From contig NC_090251.1 in assembly GCF_037325665.1 (NCBI RefSeq), positions 21,645,948-21,709,947 of the forward strand: DNA of 64,000 nucleotides, in the 5' to 3' direction. A model generated the notes under the pieces. The model saw only the letters and a list, made by a program, of their open reading frames with translations. It did no database searches and was not told the origin of the DNA. The DNA comes from Littorina saxatilis (taxonomy: Eukaryota > Mollusca > Gastropoda > Littorinimorpha > Littorinidae). Shown piece by piece: positions 22,622 through 34,595 of this stretch. Numbering within the stretch: the stretch's first letter is position 1; each line of letters begins with the position of its first letter. Made by a program: the position numbers and the translations under genes.

Positions 22622-25600
22622 TAACATCAACAAGGCGGTGGGAAAGAAAATTTTTTAACTCCCATTAGAAACCCTGCCAGAAACTGGCCCGCTGCCCAAA
22701 AAGGCATGAAGGGCCCAGTGGGAAAGAAAAATTCTAACTCCCTCTAACACCCTTACCAGGAACTGGCCCCCTGCCAACAAGCCAGAAAGGGGCCAGAGAA
22801 AATCCTGAAAGACAGCCAGGATGTCGCTTAGACCAAACTTGCTAGAGACACCTTCAGAAAGCTGTGCCCAACCCTTCCTCCCCGGACCGTAAAGAAGGCG
22901 GCCCAGGGAGGAAGAAGAGCCCTGGATTACATGAACCCGAGCCAAGAGGAGGGGAAGACAATCTGACCCCCCCCCCTTTCTTGTTGGAAGGCTATGCCAA
23001 AGCCCGACAACAACTGAGCGATATAGGTCAGCTCTAGAGAAGAGCGACCAAACTCCGCGCAAAACGAAAGAGAAAGACCTGAGTACAAAGTACCAGAGTC
23101 CGACCCGATGGTAAACAAACTCAAAAAGAGCATAAGCGTTCCGAAAGTTCCAAGAACATGAAGAAACGCTCACCCCCCCCCCTTAGCACACTGTCTGCTA
23201 CTCTGTGTTAGAGTACAACTAACCAAGAAACGATCAAGGTACGCTTAGGAAGTGACGCAAGAAAACAACAGGAAAAACCCTGACTGCGATCTTTTGACAT
23301 CGTCACCCCTAACGCATGCTAAAGAAGGGTGCCGTAAACGGCAGACCTGCTGCTCTCAAAAGAGATGGTAACCCGAAATCCTCTACCCGTTCGTGCCAAA
23401 GCAGAAAGGGATAGTACGAGGAAGCCGATACTTGCAACAAGCATAAGCACCCGAAAGTGCGGGAGTCACAGAGGGCAAAAGCCTAGAGTGACCAGTAACC
23501 ATGACAAAAAATGGCCCCCAAGCCATAGAGCTCGCAGTTCAGTCCGCTTGTAGGTAATTGAAACCGAATCAAGAACCCAAAGCCGAAAACACGACTGGTA
23601 AGCATACCAGACAAAGCGTGAAGCCGACCAGCCAAAAGACTCCCGAGACAAGGGGTCTCAGGAAAAGACTGGAAATTATATCCCAGATCAAATCAAGAGC
23701 CCTCCTGGGTTTGAGCGAAAGGCCCGAAAAAGCCTGTCCACGTCTGAAAGACTGAGGGACAAACACTGAGCCAACGGGCCAACACCATAAACATAGTAGC
23801 CTGTGATAGAAGGGTGACTGTAGCAAGAAACCCGACCGAACGGAAGTCGTACTGACTCACCTCAGAAAGAGGATGCAGAAAGCCTAGAAATCTGCCGACA
23901 CAGGCGCCGGAAATGCCATAGCTACCTGCGAAATGCAGGAGACAATCGCACCGGTCAAGACTAAAAGCCATAATGTCCGTAGGACAGCCATAATTCCGAA
24001 GTACCCGCCGTACGCAGGTAAACGAAAGAAAATAGGAACATTAGCCAGCTCCCCCCTTCCAGAAGGAGAGGACTGGCCAAAACTGAGAGAGAAGGTAAGC
24101 CACAAAGGATGACTCCTCCGACCTACGTTGCCAAAGACAACGCCCCCTCAGAAAACTGAATGTAACCTCCGAGGACAACTCAAGGACAGCTTAAGTTAGG
24201 ACGAAACACCAGAACAAGTCTGATCGCCAAGACAGGCAGAGTCGGACCCAGCGACAGACAATAATGACCACAAAGGTCAATCGTTGTTCTAAAACCCTGA
24301 CGTAACTAAGACGCCGGTAAGAGAACCACCTCTCCGGCCAGCCGGAAGTGCGACAGAAGCAGCAGCCCGTGGCTGAAACAACTGTTCGCCGCCTGAGGGC
24401 GGGCACCCGTAACCCCGAAGGGCAGAGAAGCGAGGATCAAGCACCTGATCTCCGCTCACACTGCTACGGAAAACCCCAAAAGATGTCTCTTTTCTAGCCA
24501 CCCACTGAAGTCAGAGTGGCCGAGCGAAAGAAAATGCCGAAGTCACATCCACCAGAGGCAGAAAAAGTACACGGAATAACCGGAAAACCGGAAGCGCGCG
24601 TACCGGAACATCGTATTAGCTGATACCCTGACTGACAGCGAGTCAGAAACAGCCAAATGACGTCCAAGACAACGGGACGCAATAGACAGAAGCCCCTCCC
24701 ACCGGAAAGGTGACGAGACAACTACCCCGGCCGAGGAGCTGGACCGCCCGAAAGCGGCAGCCGTTCCTTTCTCCCAGAAAGCAACCGGAAAGAAGAGGAA
24801 CAGTATATCCAGCCACAGCCAGAAATGCAAACCGACCAAGACGCAGCATGCAAAATATAAGGCTGCTGAGACTGAGGCCGGAAGCTGAAAAGCCCGGAAG
24901 CCAGTCTCCGGTCAACCCCAGCACAGCCACAGAGTGACCATGTGGTGAGAGACTTAATATTCCCAAAAGGAGGGTACCAGGAAGTAACGTCCGCCACGGC
25001 TGCAAGAATAGCCTTGAGCCTTGCCGGAAATCCCGACCATGTTCCTTCGCTGACCACCAACTGAACCTCAGAGTGGACTAAAAAGGACAAAGGCCGAAGC
25101 CATAAACCCAGCGGTGGGAGGAAGAACGGAATACCCGGAAACCGGAAACCGTAACCCAGAAAAGGACCTCACTCATCCCTTGACCATGAGGAAAAGGGTA
25201 AGTAGACCACCCCTCCGACCGCAGGCCCGGGCGAGAGGCCGTGCAACGCCCTCCGGGCGAAGCACTGACTGCCCTGACCAAAGCACAGAGTGCTGAAAGC
25301 CGGCTGCTATTGTTCCCTCTCTGACGTCCCACCGGAAGTGACAGAAAGAGGAACAGCATACCCGACCGAAGCCGGAAACGCCGCCGCCGAAACCACAGAA
25401 AGCGGAAACGAAGGCTGCGTAGGCTGAGGCAGGCAGCCATAAAGCCAGGAGGCCAGTCTGCGGCCCATCCTACCACCAACGACGGGGCGTACAAGTGAAG
25501 GAGGGCCTATTGCCAGACACTGTTGCCTTCTCCCTGCCATCCAAAGGAATTGCCAAAAAGAAGAACAGCAAACCCGGCCGAAGCCGGCTAGCAGCTGACG

Positions 25601-26107
25601 TAACCGTCACAACGGAAACGAAGACTGCAGAGGCTGAGGCCAACGCCAGAAAGCCTGAAGGCCAGTGTGTGGTCCACCCAAAACCGAGCTTCAAAGCGAA
25701 CCTGTTTAGGTGGACCTACACTTTCAGTCAAAACCGAAAAGGCAGCCGCCGAGACCGCCACCGCGGAAACGAAGACTGCATAGACTGAGGCCGGAAGCCA
25801 TAAAGCCCGAAGGCCAGTCTGCGATCCCCCGTACCCCGCCGCTACAGCGTACATGTGTAGGTGGACCTATACTTCCGGCCGAAACCGGAACCGTTTATCC
25901 CGGCCGAAACCGGGAACGGCCGCCGCTGCCAGTCAACAAAGTCCGAACCTGCAACAGGAGTTCTTGTCAACTGGCCGCAAACCACCCGAAAACGCAGACG
26001 CCGAAACCGCCACCGCGGAAACAAAGACTGCAAAGACTGAGGCTGGAAGCCATCGTGCCCGGAGGCCAGTCTACGGTCCCGCCATACACGGCAGCTGCAG
26101 CGTACGT
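22622..26107. repeat. DIRS-A interior: GC-rich, repeat-filled, left part
   Basis: GC-rich sequence with no recognisable domain. From about 24780 rightward, units of roughly 155 bp recur, marked by CCGGAAGCCATAAAGCCCG, GGCCAGTCTG, GGAAACGAAGACTGCA and TTCCGGCCGAAACCGG. The 22622-24780 part shares style but not clear units. Small frames here reflect the repeat. Confidence 0.7.
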
Positions 26108-26580
26108 CACACTATTTCACTGCTGCAGCGGTTATGCTATCTCAGCGGCCAGGCAGCTTGGAGCAAGCAGGCCATAAATAGCCTACCCTGCGCTGGCGGT
26201 GACCTCTTTAGTTTCGCGGGGAAATGCCAGCTTCACAAAGCCCTTGTTCATTGTACTCTGGAAGTGTACAGCGTGTGGCGCCAGTGTGAAAAAATACGTG
26301 TTTCTTGGTATGAAATGAACCTTGTTTGCGTGACTTGAACGTTGGATTACCGTCATCTTGTGTATATTGTTACTCGGATATTCAGGCTTTGTGTATGTGC
26401 AAACTAGAGTTCCTGATAGGATTCGGTTTGTTTGATGTTGAAGTAATACTGCTATCGAATCTACCGGCAGGTCGTTCTTTGTTGTATCAGAACGTGCGCA
26501 TTGTATACCATTTTGTAACCACGCTCAATGTTTATACCAACGACCGACTGTGTTTCTGATGTTGCCGTCAGTAAGTACTT
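26108..26580 (+). promoter_or_regulatory. Possible leader and splice donor of the RAG1-N-like gene
   Basis: This piece precedes the DIRS-B insertion. CCGTCA|GTAAGTACTT near 26571 is a strong donor, and the next coding block is preceded by an acceptor-like TTGATTTAAG at about 32394. If spliced so, DIRS-B would lie in an intron. No promoter element is diagnostic. Confidence 0.3.
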
Positions 26581-27102
26581 AGTCTAAACTGTGTCATAGA
26601 GTGAGAATAAGTTTTTTAGTGTTTGAGTTTAGAGCAGTTTTGTTTCGTTAATCCACGCGCCTAATCAGTGCATGCACCGTTTGGAACAGGCACCGTTTGG
26701 AACAGGCACTCGACTCTAGTGCATTTCATCTGTTCTGTTTTTTGTATTGCTTGTTTTGCGTCCCCCCCCCCCCTTTTTTTTTGTGACGTGTTTATTCCTG
26801 ACTTAATGTTGTGACTGTAATCGAAAATTTCAAAACTAAATTTTCATTTAATTAATATACTTACTCAACTCACATAAATGGCATTAACTTCAGTTCATTG
26901 CTAAGATATTGAAGTAGTACTCGACCCTGGTAAGGGGGGAAGTAACTCCCTAAGAAAAACAATCCGTAGTCAAGGACGGGAGTCACCTCCCCTACCGGTA
27001 ACCCGCACATGCGCGGTCCTGCTACCGGCCGTCATTCCCCCACGGAAACACACACCTGTAACACATATAATGTTAGCGGGGATGGATGGGAGGGTATAAA
27101 CG

Positions 27103-27198
27103 ATGTGAGTTGAGTAAGTATATTAATTAAATGAAAATTTAGTTTTGAAATTTTCGATTCAATCACATATTCTTACCTCAACTCACATAAATGGCAGA
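27103..27198 (-). repeat. DIRS-B internal complementary region
   Basis: ATGTGAGTTGAGTAAGTATA mirrors the plus-left end, and CACATATTCTTACCTCAACT mirrors the plus-right end. The joint between them reads ATTGAAT|CGAAAATTT on the opposite strand, which defines both termini and the AAT core. Confidence 0.9.
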
Positions 27199-27249
27199 TT
27201 GCACATAAAGGCGGTGGGATACTCACATTAATCTCTTGGAAGTATCTGG

Positions 27250-28430
27250 CCTGCGGCAACCATAGCTGGGAGGCAGTTGGTACCGTCCGGATGAGTGCTG
27301 GCAATGCCCCGGAGGTAGTAGCTGAGGAAGACATCATGAGTCGTCCAGTATGCAGCTTTGAGGACGTCTGACATCCTTCCAGACTTGAGGACAGCTAAGG
27401 AAGTTGCCCACGCTCAAGCCCCGTGCGTACGAGGTGATCGAGGAGGAAGGACTGACTGCCCCCCCCCCATTTGTGTCTGCCACCACTGATAAGCATGCCT
27501 TATAAGTGTGGAAGACCATCTGGAAAGCGTGGTTTTTGCAAAGTCTTTAATTCGGGCTTAAATGATCGAAATAAACAACAACTTCGGAGCTGATGCTCGA
27601 AACGGAGCGGTGCGCGACAAGTAAGCCTTAAGCGCGCGTACCGGACAGTTAGAAAGATCCGGATCGCCGGGGGCTAAAAATGTCCCGGAGAGGCCGAATG
27701 GAAATGGTCGGTGAAAGTTGACCAGGTTTTGGATTCTTGGCGAGAAAATCGGGACGGACACGCAGTGAAACCGAGCCGTCTCTTTCGAAAGTGATATCCC
27801 GGTCTAGGCCTGAGAGGCCGTGGATCTCACTGCCCCTCCGCGCGGAAGCGAGCAGTATGAGCATGAGAGTTTTGCGCGTAAGGTCAGAGAGACTAGCGTC
27901 TGGTAAAGGTTCAAAAGCACTAGAACGGAGAAATTCGAGTACTAGAAGAACGTCCCAAGCCGGGACAGAAGTTCTCTCCGTTGCAGAACTGAGGGCCGCG
28001 CCCTTTAGCACACTCGCGATAACTCCCCCGAGGGAGATGGAGCGTCCAAGTTGCTTAAAAGAAACAGAGATGGCTGAGCGGCGAGCGCGCAAAGAGGACG
28101 CGGCGCGTCCCCGAGCGGAGAGCCATGCCAGATGGTGTGCGACCTGCATTGATCGCAGGGCGACCGGGACAACATTGTTAGCCGCAAACCATCGAGTCCA
28201 AGCCAGCCAGCGTGACTAGTAGACAGAGGAGGTGGCCTGAGAGCCTTCTGGCCTAAGTCCAACAGCGAAAGCGGAGGCGCCTGAGCACCCCAGTGATCTC
28301 CGAACCCTCTCCAGGCGTGAGGATCCAGGCCCTCGGGGCGATTGTGCAGAGTCCCCGTTCTGGGCTGGAAAAGCTCCCCTCGCCGGCGGCCGAGCGGGAT
28401 TGGCGGGCCGCTGGCGAGCCGCATGGGGTC
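27250..28430 (-). mobile_element. DIRS-B tyrosine recombinase part (fossil)
   Basis: Minus-strand peptide segments such as DLTRKTLMLILLASARRGSE and HGLSGLDRDITFERDGSVSL match DIRS-type tyrosine recombinases, where the A-R-RGSE segment holds the first catalytic Arg. They are closely related to the C element's recombinase. The part is degraded. Confidence 0.8.
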
Positions 28431-28569
28431 CGGGAACTAATGCTGACTGGGCCAGCGCGGTGCCACGAGAAGGAGATGAAGCCGCTCTAAGTCGGCTTTA
28501 GGCTGAACCCTTCCGAAGAGTGGAGTGGGAGGGAAGGCGTAAGCCTCTAGCCCTGTCCAGCTGATCGTC

Positions 28570-29600
28570 ATCGCGTCGATCTGCCAAGCTTCCGGGCCCG
28601 GAAACAGACACAACGATCGGGAGGCGACGTGAAAATCTCGTGGCGAAAAGGATGACCATCGGACGCTCTACCTGCGCCCAAAGAAGGAGGAGCGCCTGAT
28701 GGGTGATGGTCCACACCGTGTGGAGGATCTGGAAGGAACGGCTGATGACGTCGGCAAGGACGTTCAGGCAGCCGGGCAGATAGCGAGCCGAGATCAGGAT
28801 CTAAGAAAGAGTCTCGCATGCTCGGCTGGACCACAGCCGAGATCGGGACCCGCCCTATTTGTTGGAATAAGCAGAGACCGCCGTGTTGTCGTAAAGAAAC
28901 AACACATGGGTGCCCTGGAAAGTGGAGAGAAAGTGATGAAAACCCAGAAAGACCGCCTCGAGCTCGAGGCAAATGCTGTGCCATAGACCGCTGCTCTTGT
29001 GACCACCGACCGGAAGTCGTGTGCGTGTCCAAGTGAGCCCCGCAGCCCTTCTGTGCTGCGCCCGCAAAGAGATGCGTGTAAGGAGGAGGAAGCGCTATGG
29101 GCACTCCCTGCAGAAGCCAAGGAGTGTTCATCCACTGAGGCGTGGTCTGCTGCAACCAGACCCCGAAACGGAACTGAGACGTCCCAGCCGTGTGACGTCG
29201 GATTCCAGACTGAACAGAGCGCCGCCTGAAAAGGGCGCGCCTGCAGTTTGAACGTTGAGTGGGACGGACTGCCCACTCCCGTGAATCGAACACCATGCCT
29301 TGGTGCGACACCCCGGGGACGACCAAAATTCTGCCGTAAAGTCCCAAGAAGGGGTGGCCGAGAAACTTCTCTATAGCCTGCTTCCGCAGAAAGAGAAGGA
29401 TTTCCGCCTGTAAAGACTCCTGAGCGTCTGGGCTGACCGGAAACCGGAAGTTGGCCGGCGCCCTGGACGAAGGGGCTTTGCCTTCCTGCCAAGGAAGGCG
29501 GAACCCCGATCGAATCACCCCCATGCTCCATAGGCTGCTTGTCCGAGACAGCCAAGCTGGAAGAACCCGGAAGAGGCCGCCTGCTACCAAAAGGGCAGAG
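28570..29600 (-). mobile_element. DIRS-B RT/RNase H region (fossil)
   Basis: SGFRLPWQEGKAPSS and GLYGRILVVPGV match the N-terminal RT region of DIRS elements, and VAADHASVDEHS-type and QGVPIALPPPYTHLF-type segments match its RNase H area. The region is in pieces. Confidence 0.7.
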
Positions 29601-29629
29601 GCTGGGGGGGGTGACTGGATCGGGGGTGA

Positions 29630-31900
29630 CTCATTGGGGGTTGGGCTTGCGCCCAGACCCCCGCTTCCTGAAGGAAGGTTTACGCTGGTAAGGACGGGAC
29701 CGTGACCCACCCCTACCTGCGCGAGACGACTGCTGCCCAGAAGAGCTGTCTGGCGCTGACGCAGAACTCCGTGGTTTGTTGCTGTGCTGCTTAAGAGCGA
29801 GTTCCGTCAGTTGCACCACATGTTGGTCACGAGTTTCCTCAGTTTGCTGCCGAAGGGCATCCAAAGAGCGTGACCCCAGCAACGCACCCTCTGAAAAGGG
29901 AGAGACTCTCAAAGAGTCTATGGTGGCCTTATCCGTCAGGCGAGAGCCGTTAAGAAAAGCCTCGCGCCTCCAGAACACCACCTGAGAGTAGAGCCGAGCA
30001 GCAAGCGTCATCTGACTGTCAGTGACCTTCGCAAGCGCCGCCAGGAGCATGGCAGCATCAGCCTCAATAGCATCGTCACGAAACCTAAAAGGCTCGATGG
30101 ACGAAGCGATGGCTCTCGTGAGAGACCGGATGAGCGTTTCCGCTAAAGAGGTCAGTTCAAGGGAAGAACGCCCGCTTTCCTCCAGCCCGAGTAGACTCTG
30201 TTCCGTACAAACGGAAGTCCTATCTCGGCTATAACCATCCTGCCGCAAGCGAGCCAGTTCCGGAGTTACCGGAAGTGGAGCTGTGGGCAGCGAAAACGAT
30301 GAGAGAAGAGAATGTGGCCTGCTAGGCAGCCGCGATCTTCTTGAATTAGCTGGGAGACCGCCGCCTGCCTGAGCCGAGGTTAACCAAGGCTGAGCAGACG
30401 GGGGGGGGCTTCCCCATGAGCAGCCAAGAGAGGGTAGGGTGTGTTAGCGTCCGCCAACACCTGAGCCATCACAAAAGGGACGGAAGGAGATTCAACGAAC
30501 CGGAACTTCGCCTTCGTGTCCCCCGCGCCCGCAAAATCTGCCAAAGCAGAAGGAGGGGGTGCGACCACAGTAGAATCGGCGGAGACACCCTCAGGGAAAT
30601 ACCGTGAGGTTATCTCCGCAGCCAACTCCAGAGTAGGGCCCAGTTTATTGGGAATCCGTAAGGGGGTAACAGATTCAGAGCAATCCTCATCCCCTTCCTG
30701 TTCCTCTCCAAAACCTTCCTGATCTCCATCAGAAGGAGGGTCCGGCAAACCGGAAACCCACCCGTCCACGGAAGCGGAAGTGGCTAGAGTCGGTTGAACA
30801 ATAGACAGAAGCGCCGCAAACTGTCCACCAACAGCACCGCCGACAACCGGAACCGCCGCGGCGGAACCGGAAGTCGGGGCCGGAAGTCGATGCGTAACCA
30901 GGGACGGGATAGCAGGGACACTGCCACCGGAACCACTAGCCCGCTGTCCTCCACCGGAAGTGCCTGCCACAGCACAACCGGAAGTCGAGGACGACAACCC
31001 ACGGGCAGGCCCGACCGGAAGCCCCGAGGGGCAACCAGAGGAGCCTACCCCCTGCGAACTCGAACCAGGAACGGCGGCAGCCGGACCAAGAGCTACAGGT
31101 CGATGACCGCCGACAGAATCTTGTAGGCCAGAGCTGGACAGACAAGACGCTGCTGCCTGCCCCCCAGAGGCCGGGACAGCCGAAACTGATCCCAGGGGGG
31201 CAGGCTGGCGCGCTTCGCCGCTCCCTAGCGCACCCGCCACGTGATGGACGGTGTACTGCCGGGGAGGAGCCGTCTGCGAACCCGGCGACGCAAAAGCGTA
31301 ACCCGGGCCCGCAGGCAAGTGTGAGCCCCCAAAAAGATGGGGACTCCCACAAACGCCACCCAACGCCGAAGCGCTGGAACCGGGCGGCGCTAAGGCCGCG
31401 AACCCCCCTGAAAAGGCAGGGGAATCCGCAACCAAACCAGAAAAATCCGGCCCGAGATCAGCCGACGTGATCGTCGCTGACGGCCGCAGCCTAGAAAGAG
31501 AGGCCACCCCCCCCCCACGCCAGGCGGGAGGGGAGCGACAGGTCTTTCCGCAGAATGTAAGGCAACTAGGTCATGCTTCAAGGTAGCAAACATTGCCAAA
31601 ACTTCTTCCCGAGACACGGACTCGCTAGACCGTGGCGTCTGCGAGCGCGAGAGAGGAGAAGTAGAGCGTTCCTGCGTGGGAAAAACCGGTGACGGTGACG
31701 TGGAGTCGAGCGAAACCCGTTCTGTTTTCTTAGTCACCGGGTCAGTAACCAGAATTAAAGACGTAGCCTGTGACGAAGTTACAGAGGCACGCGTCTTTGA
31801 TTTAGACTTAGACTTGTCCTTATCCTTCTCTTTCCCCGGTGAAGAGAGCAGAGAAACAAGTTTGCCCTTGCTTTTAGAGTTTTTGTCCGCCATTTGCAAT
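29630..31900 (-). mobile_element. DIRS-B gag-like part (fossil)
   Basis: The region starts MADKNSKSKGK with a Lys/Ser-rich N-terminus, passes through a Pro/Gly/Ser-rich middle, and has a conserved block shared with DIRS-C (TDKATIDSLRVSPFSEGALL versus RDKATIESLKTSPFSEGALL). It ends in a basic Gly/Arg tail. It is in several frames. Confidence 0.75.
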
Positions 31901-32410
31901 ATCGAACACGCGCACGTGTAGAAGAATTACAACAGCGAAAATACTCAAACAAACGCAACGCGTAGCGAAGAGAAGTGAAACGATCTTACCTAAAGAAAGC
32001 AACGCAAAGACCAGGGTCAAATGGCCTTCCACAAAAAGGCCAAGGCAAAAAATATGCCGGAGTACAACAACACGTCTGTGCAGTAGTGTTGAAGTGGGTG
32101 GAATGACGGCCGGTAGCAGGACCGCGCATGTGCGGGTTACCGGTAGGGGAGGTGACTCCCGTCCTTGACTACGGATTGTTTTTCTTAGGGAGTTACTTCC
32201 CCCCTTACCAGGGTCGAGTACTACTTCAATATCTTAGCAATGAACTGAAGTTAATGCCATTTATGTGAGTTGAGGTAAGAATATGTGATTGAATTGTGCT
32301 TATGTTCTTGCCTGTCTGTATCAGTGTATATGGTTTTGATTGTTTATTGTTATCAATTTCTTTCAATTTGTAGTCACTCTATTTATTGATTTAAGGTGTC
32401 TCAGTTAAGA

Positions 32411-33337
32411 ATGGCGGCAGTGCAACATACAGAAGATCTCCACATATTTAGGCTAAATGCTATGTGCAGAATTTGTGGCAGAAGATCAAAGGCAGCGAAG
32501 GACAAACATCATACCATTAGGCATTGCAAAAACTATGCATCAGGGTTGTTTCAGTTTCACGGTATTCAAGTTTCTGAAGAAGCTAATGGCACCACTTTCT
32601 CAAGTACATTGTGTGCAACATGCGCTGTTCGTCTCAGCCAACAAAAAACCCCTAACATTCCACCTCAAGGATTCTCAAAAGCAATGCATAGTAACATTGA
32701 ACAAACAAAAGTGATGTGGACACAATACAACTCCAAAGTGGAAGTAGCTGACTGTAGTGTGTGTAAAACGTTTGCCGAACAAATGGCCGGTTGTCTTAAA
32801 AAAAAAAAAAAAAAAGCCAGTGAAAAAGCTGCTAGTCCGCAAAGAAAAAGCACATGTGTTGACAGTACTGATGCCTGTACAAGCACTTCTATTGTTGAAA
32901 CCTTTCAGCCACAGTGTTCTTCAACACCTGAAACAAAAACCGCAAGCCGTGTGGTCAAAAAACGTCTGTTCGACCTGCTGACATCTCGCAAGGGTACGAC
33001 TCAGAGTCAGAGTGATGTAAGTACTAACAATGACACAGTCGTCGTGTCAGCTGCTTCAACATCATTTCAAACCCAAGCCCCAGCAGAATCAAACGATAAC
33101 ACACCTGTAGCAAAGTCTGTATCTCAGTCACAGAAAGCAACAGATACTAACACTGTTTTGTCAAAAAACAAACCACAAACCCAACTCCGCCCAATAGAAC
33201 AGTTGCAAGCACCTTTGACAAAAAGAGTAAAGAGTGTGTTTACACTCACATTTGAACCGTTTAGTTTGAAATTACACCCACTCTATTCCATTACAATGCA
33301 CGTCATCTTTTTTTTCTTCAGCATCTCAGAGAAATAA
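32411..33337 (+). CDS. Protein with RAG1 N-terminal-like zinc-binding region
   Basis: The start ATG at 32411 sits in a good context (AAGAATGGCGG), and the frame runs 308 residues to TAA. The first 125 residues carry C19-x2-C22 (MCRICG), C68-x2-C71 (LCATC) and C115-x2-C118 (DCSVC), the last preceded by MW and followed by a Lys-rich run. Human RAG1 has the same order: LCRICG, EFCHNC, MEWHPHTPSCDIC and then a basic stretch. The rest is Ser/Thr/Gln-rich and probably disordered. The last about 37 codons look like intron read-through: AGA|GTAAAG near 33228 is donor-like and TTTTCTTCAG near 33321 is acceptor-like. This RAG1 part is a non-core, zinc-binding, ubiquitin-ligase-linked region. A DDE core is not seen. 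The closest described relatives I know are molluscan N-RAG-TP proteins; this is judged by eye from motif order. Confidence 0.7.
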   Translation: MAAVQHTEDLHIFRLNAMCRICGRRSKAAKDKHHTIRHCKNYASGLFQFHGIQVSEEANGTTFSSTLCATCAVRLSQQKTPNIPPQGFSKAMHSNIEQTKVMWTQYNSKVEVADCSVCKTFAEQMAGCLKKKKKKASEKAASPQRKSTCVDSTDACTSTSIVETFQPQCSSTPETKTASRVVKKRLFDLLTSRKGTTQSQSDVSTNNDTVVVSAASTSFQTQAPAESNDNTPVAKSVSQSQKATDTNTVLSKNKPQTQLRPIEQLQAPLTKRVKSVFTLTFEPFSLKLHPLYSITMHVIFFFFSISEK

Positions 33338-33446
33338 CAACCCCAACTGTTGTGCTGTGTTGTTTTGTTTCGTTTTGTCTGTTCTGTTTTGTTTGCGATA
33401 ATGAAACAAACGTTAAATTGTCGTCGGATCGACGAGTTTTGTTTCC

Positions 33447-33965
33447 TGTGGTATATATACAAGTTTGTGAGAACAATACGAGTGAAAAACTGTGTTGAAA
33501 AACTTTCAAATCGACTTGTGTGCTGCTATTGGATTACTGATGTAGGAGGAGACATCAGGTAGGCTTTTTGTTTTCTTCACATGCAGCTAACAATTTGCAT
33601 GAACATGTATTGAAAGACCGTTTTTTCTTTCTTTTATATTACAGGCATTAATTGCACTATTTTGAATTATATAAACGCAAAACAAATTTCACATGCGCAC
33701 CATACGCATGCCTATAATATGTTTTTAAATACGACATTAATTAGTGTTCTTTTTTTTGTGGCACATTTAGGATGTTTTGTTTACTGTGTTGTCTTCTGCC
33801 GTCTTACATACTGTGCCGTTCCTGTTTCTTTAAATGCAACATGCACATGTTTTTCAGAGTGTAAAGAGTGGCATAATTATATACTTGAGGAGCAAACACT
33901 TTTTCTAATTCTCTCATTTACCCTTTCTTCTGTCTTGAAAATTGTGGCATGTTTTGTTTCATACT
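33447..33965 (+). repeat. Long direct repeat, copy 1
   Basis: Matches 34068-34595 in order: CCTGTGGTATATATACAAGT, TTCACATGCAGCTAACA, ATAAACGCAAAACAAATTT, ACATGCGCACCAT, GGCACATTTAGGATGTTTTG and CTAATTCTCTCAT. It lies just after the RAG1-N-like frame. Confidence 0.85.
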
Positions 33966-34067
33966 ATTGACATACATGTATTATCCGCCTATGTGTTGTC
34001 GGGGTATAATATCATGTGGCACTTCGCGCGGATTTGGGTGAGCGCGCGCGAGCTACGTTTTTTTTTC

Positions 34068-34595
34068 TCCTGTGGTATATTATATATACAAGTTTGTGAG
34101 ACTTGTATAGGAGGGCCGTGAGGTAAGCTTTTTTGTTTTATTCACATGCAGCTAACACTGTAACATGAACAGTTTTCTTTCTTATATGTTACTGACATTA
34201 TCTACACTATTTTGAATTATATACTTATATAAACGCAAAACAAATTTTACATGCGCACCATCAATGACTTCTACTAGTAGTCCGTGGCATAATATGTATG
34301 TAAATATACGACTGTATATACTCTACTGTTTGTATATATTTCGTAAAGTGTTGTATATATGTATTATGTACTTGGGGATTACCTTTGTCTTTATCTTTCA
34401 TTATTTTGTGTTCTTTTATTGTGGCACATTTAGGATGTTTTGTTTACTGCGTTGTTTCAAGGTGTTTCATTAAATGCAGCATGCACATTTTTTTTCAGAG
34501 TGCAAAGAGTCGCATAATTATATACTTGGGGGGGGGGACACACTTTTTCTAATTCTCTCATGTATCCTTTCTTCTGTCTTGTGAATTGTGGCATG
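34068..34595 (+). repeat. Long direct repeat, copy 2
   Basis: Second copy of the block above, followed by AATAAATACAAC near 34600, a usable poly(A) signal. The copies differ by many substitutions and small indels, so the duplication predates the recent DIRS insertions. Confidence 0.85.

Larger units (their letters stand above)
26822..32294 (-). mobile_element. DIRS-B: DIRS-type tyrosine-recombinase retroelement (fossil)
   Basis: About 5.5 kb. The inverted terminal repeats (26822-27040 and 32099-32294) are essentially identical where compared, which suggests a young insertion. An AAT triplet occurs at both boundaries (26819-26821 and 32292-32294). An internal complementary region lies at 27103-27198. 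Parts on the minus strand, in order: gag-like (about 31900-29630), RT/RNase H region (about 29600-28570) and tyrosine recombinase (about 28430-27250). The element is broken, with several breaks. Confidence 0.9.

Noticed and set aside
24643-26338. Overlapping GC-rich frames on both strands in DIRS-A
   Set aside because: They repeat with the 155 bp unit and match no domain; open frames follow from low stop density in GC-rich repeats.
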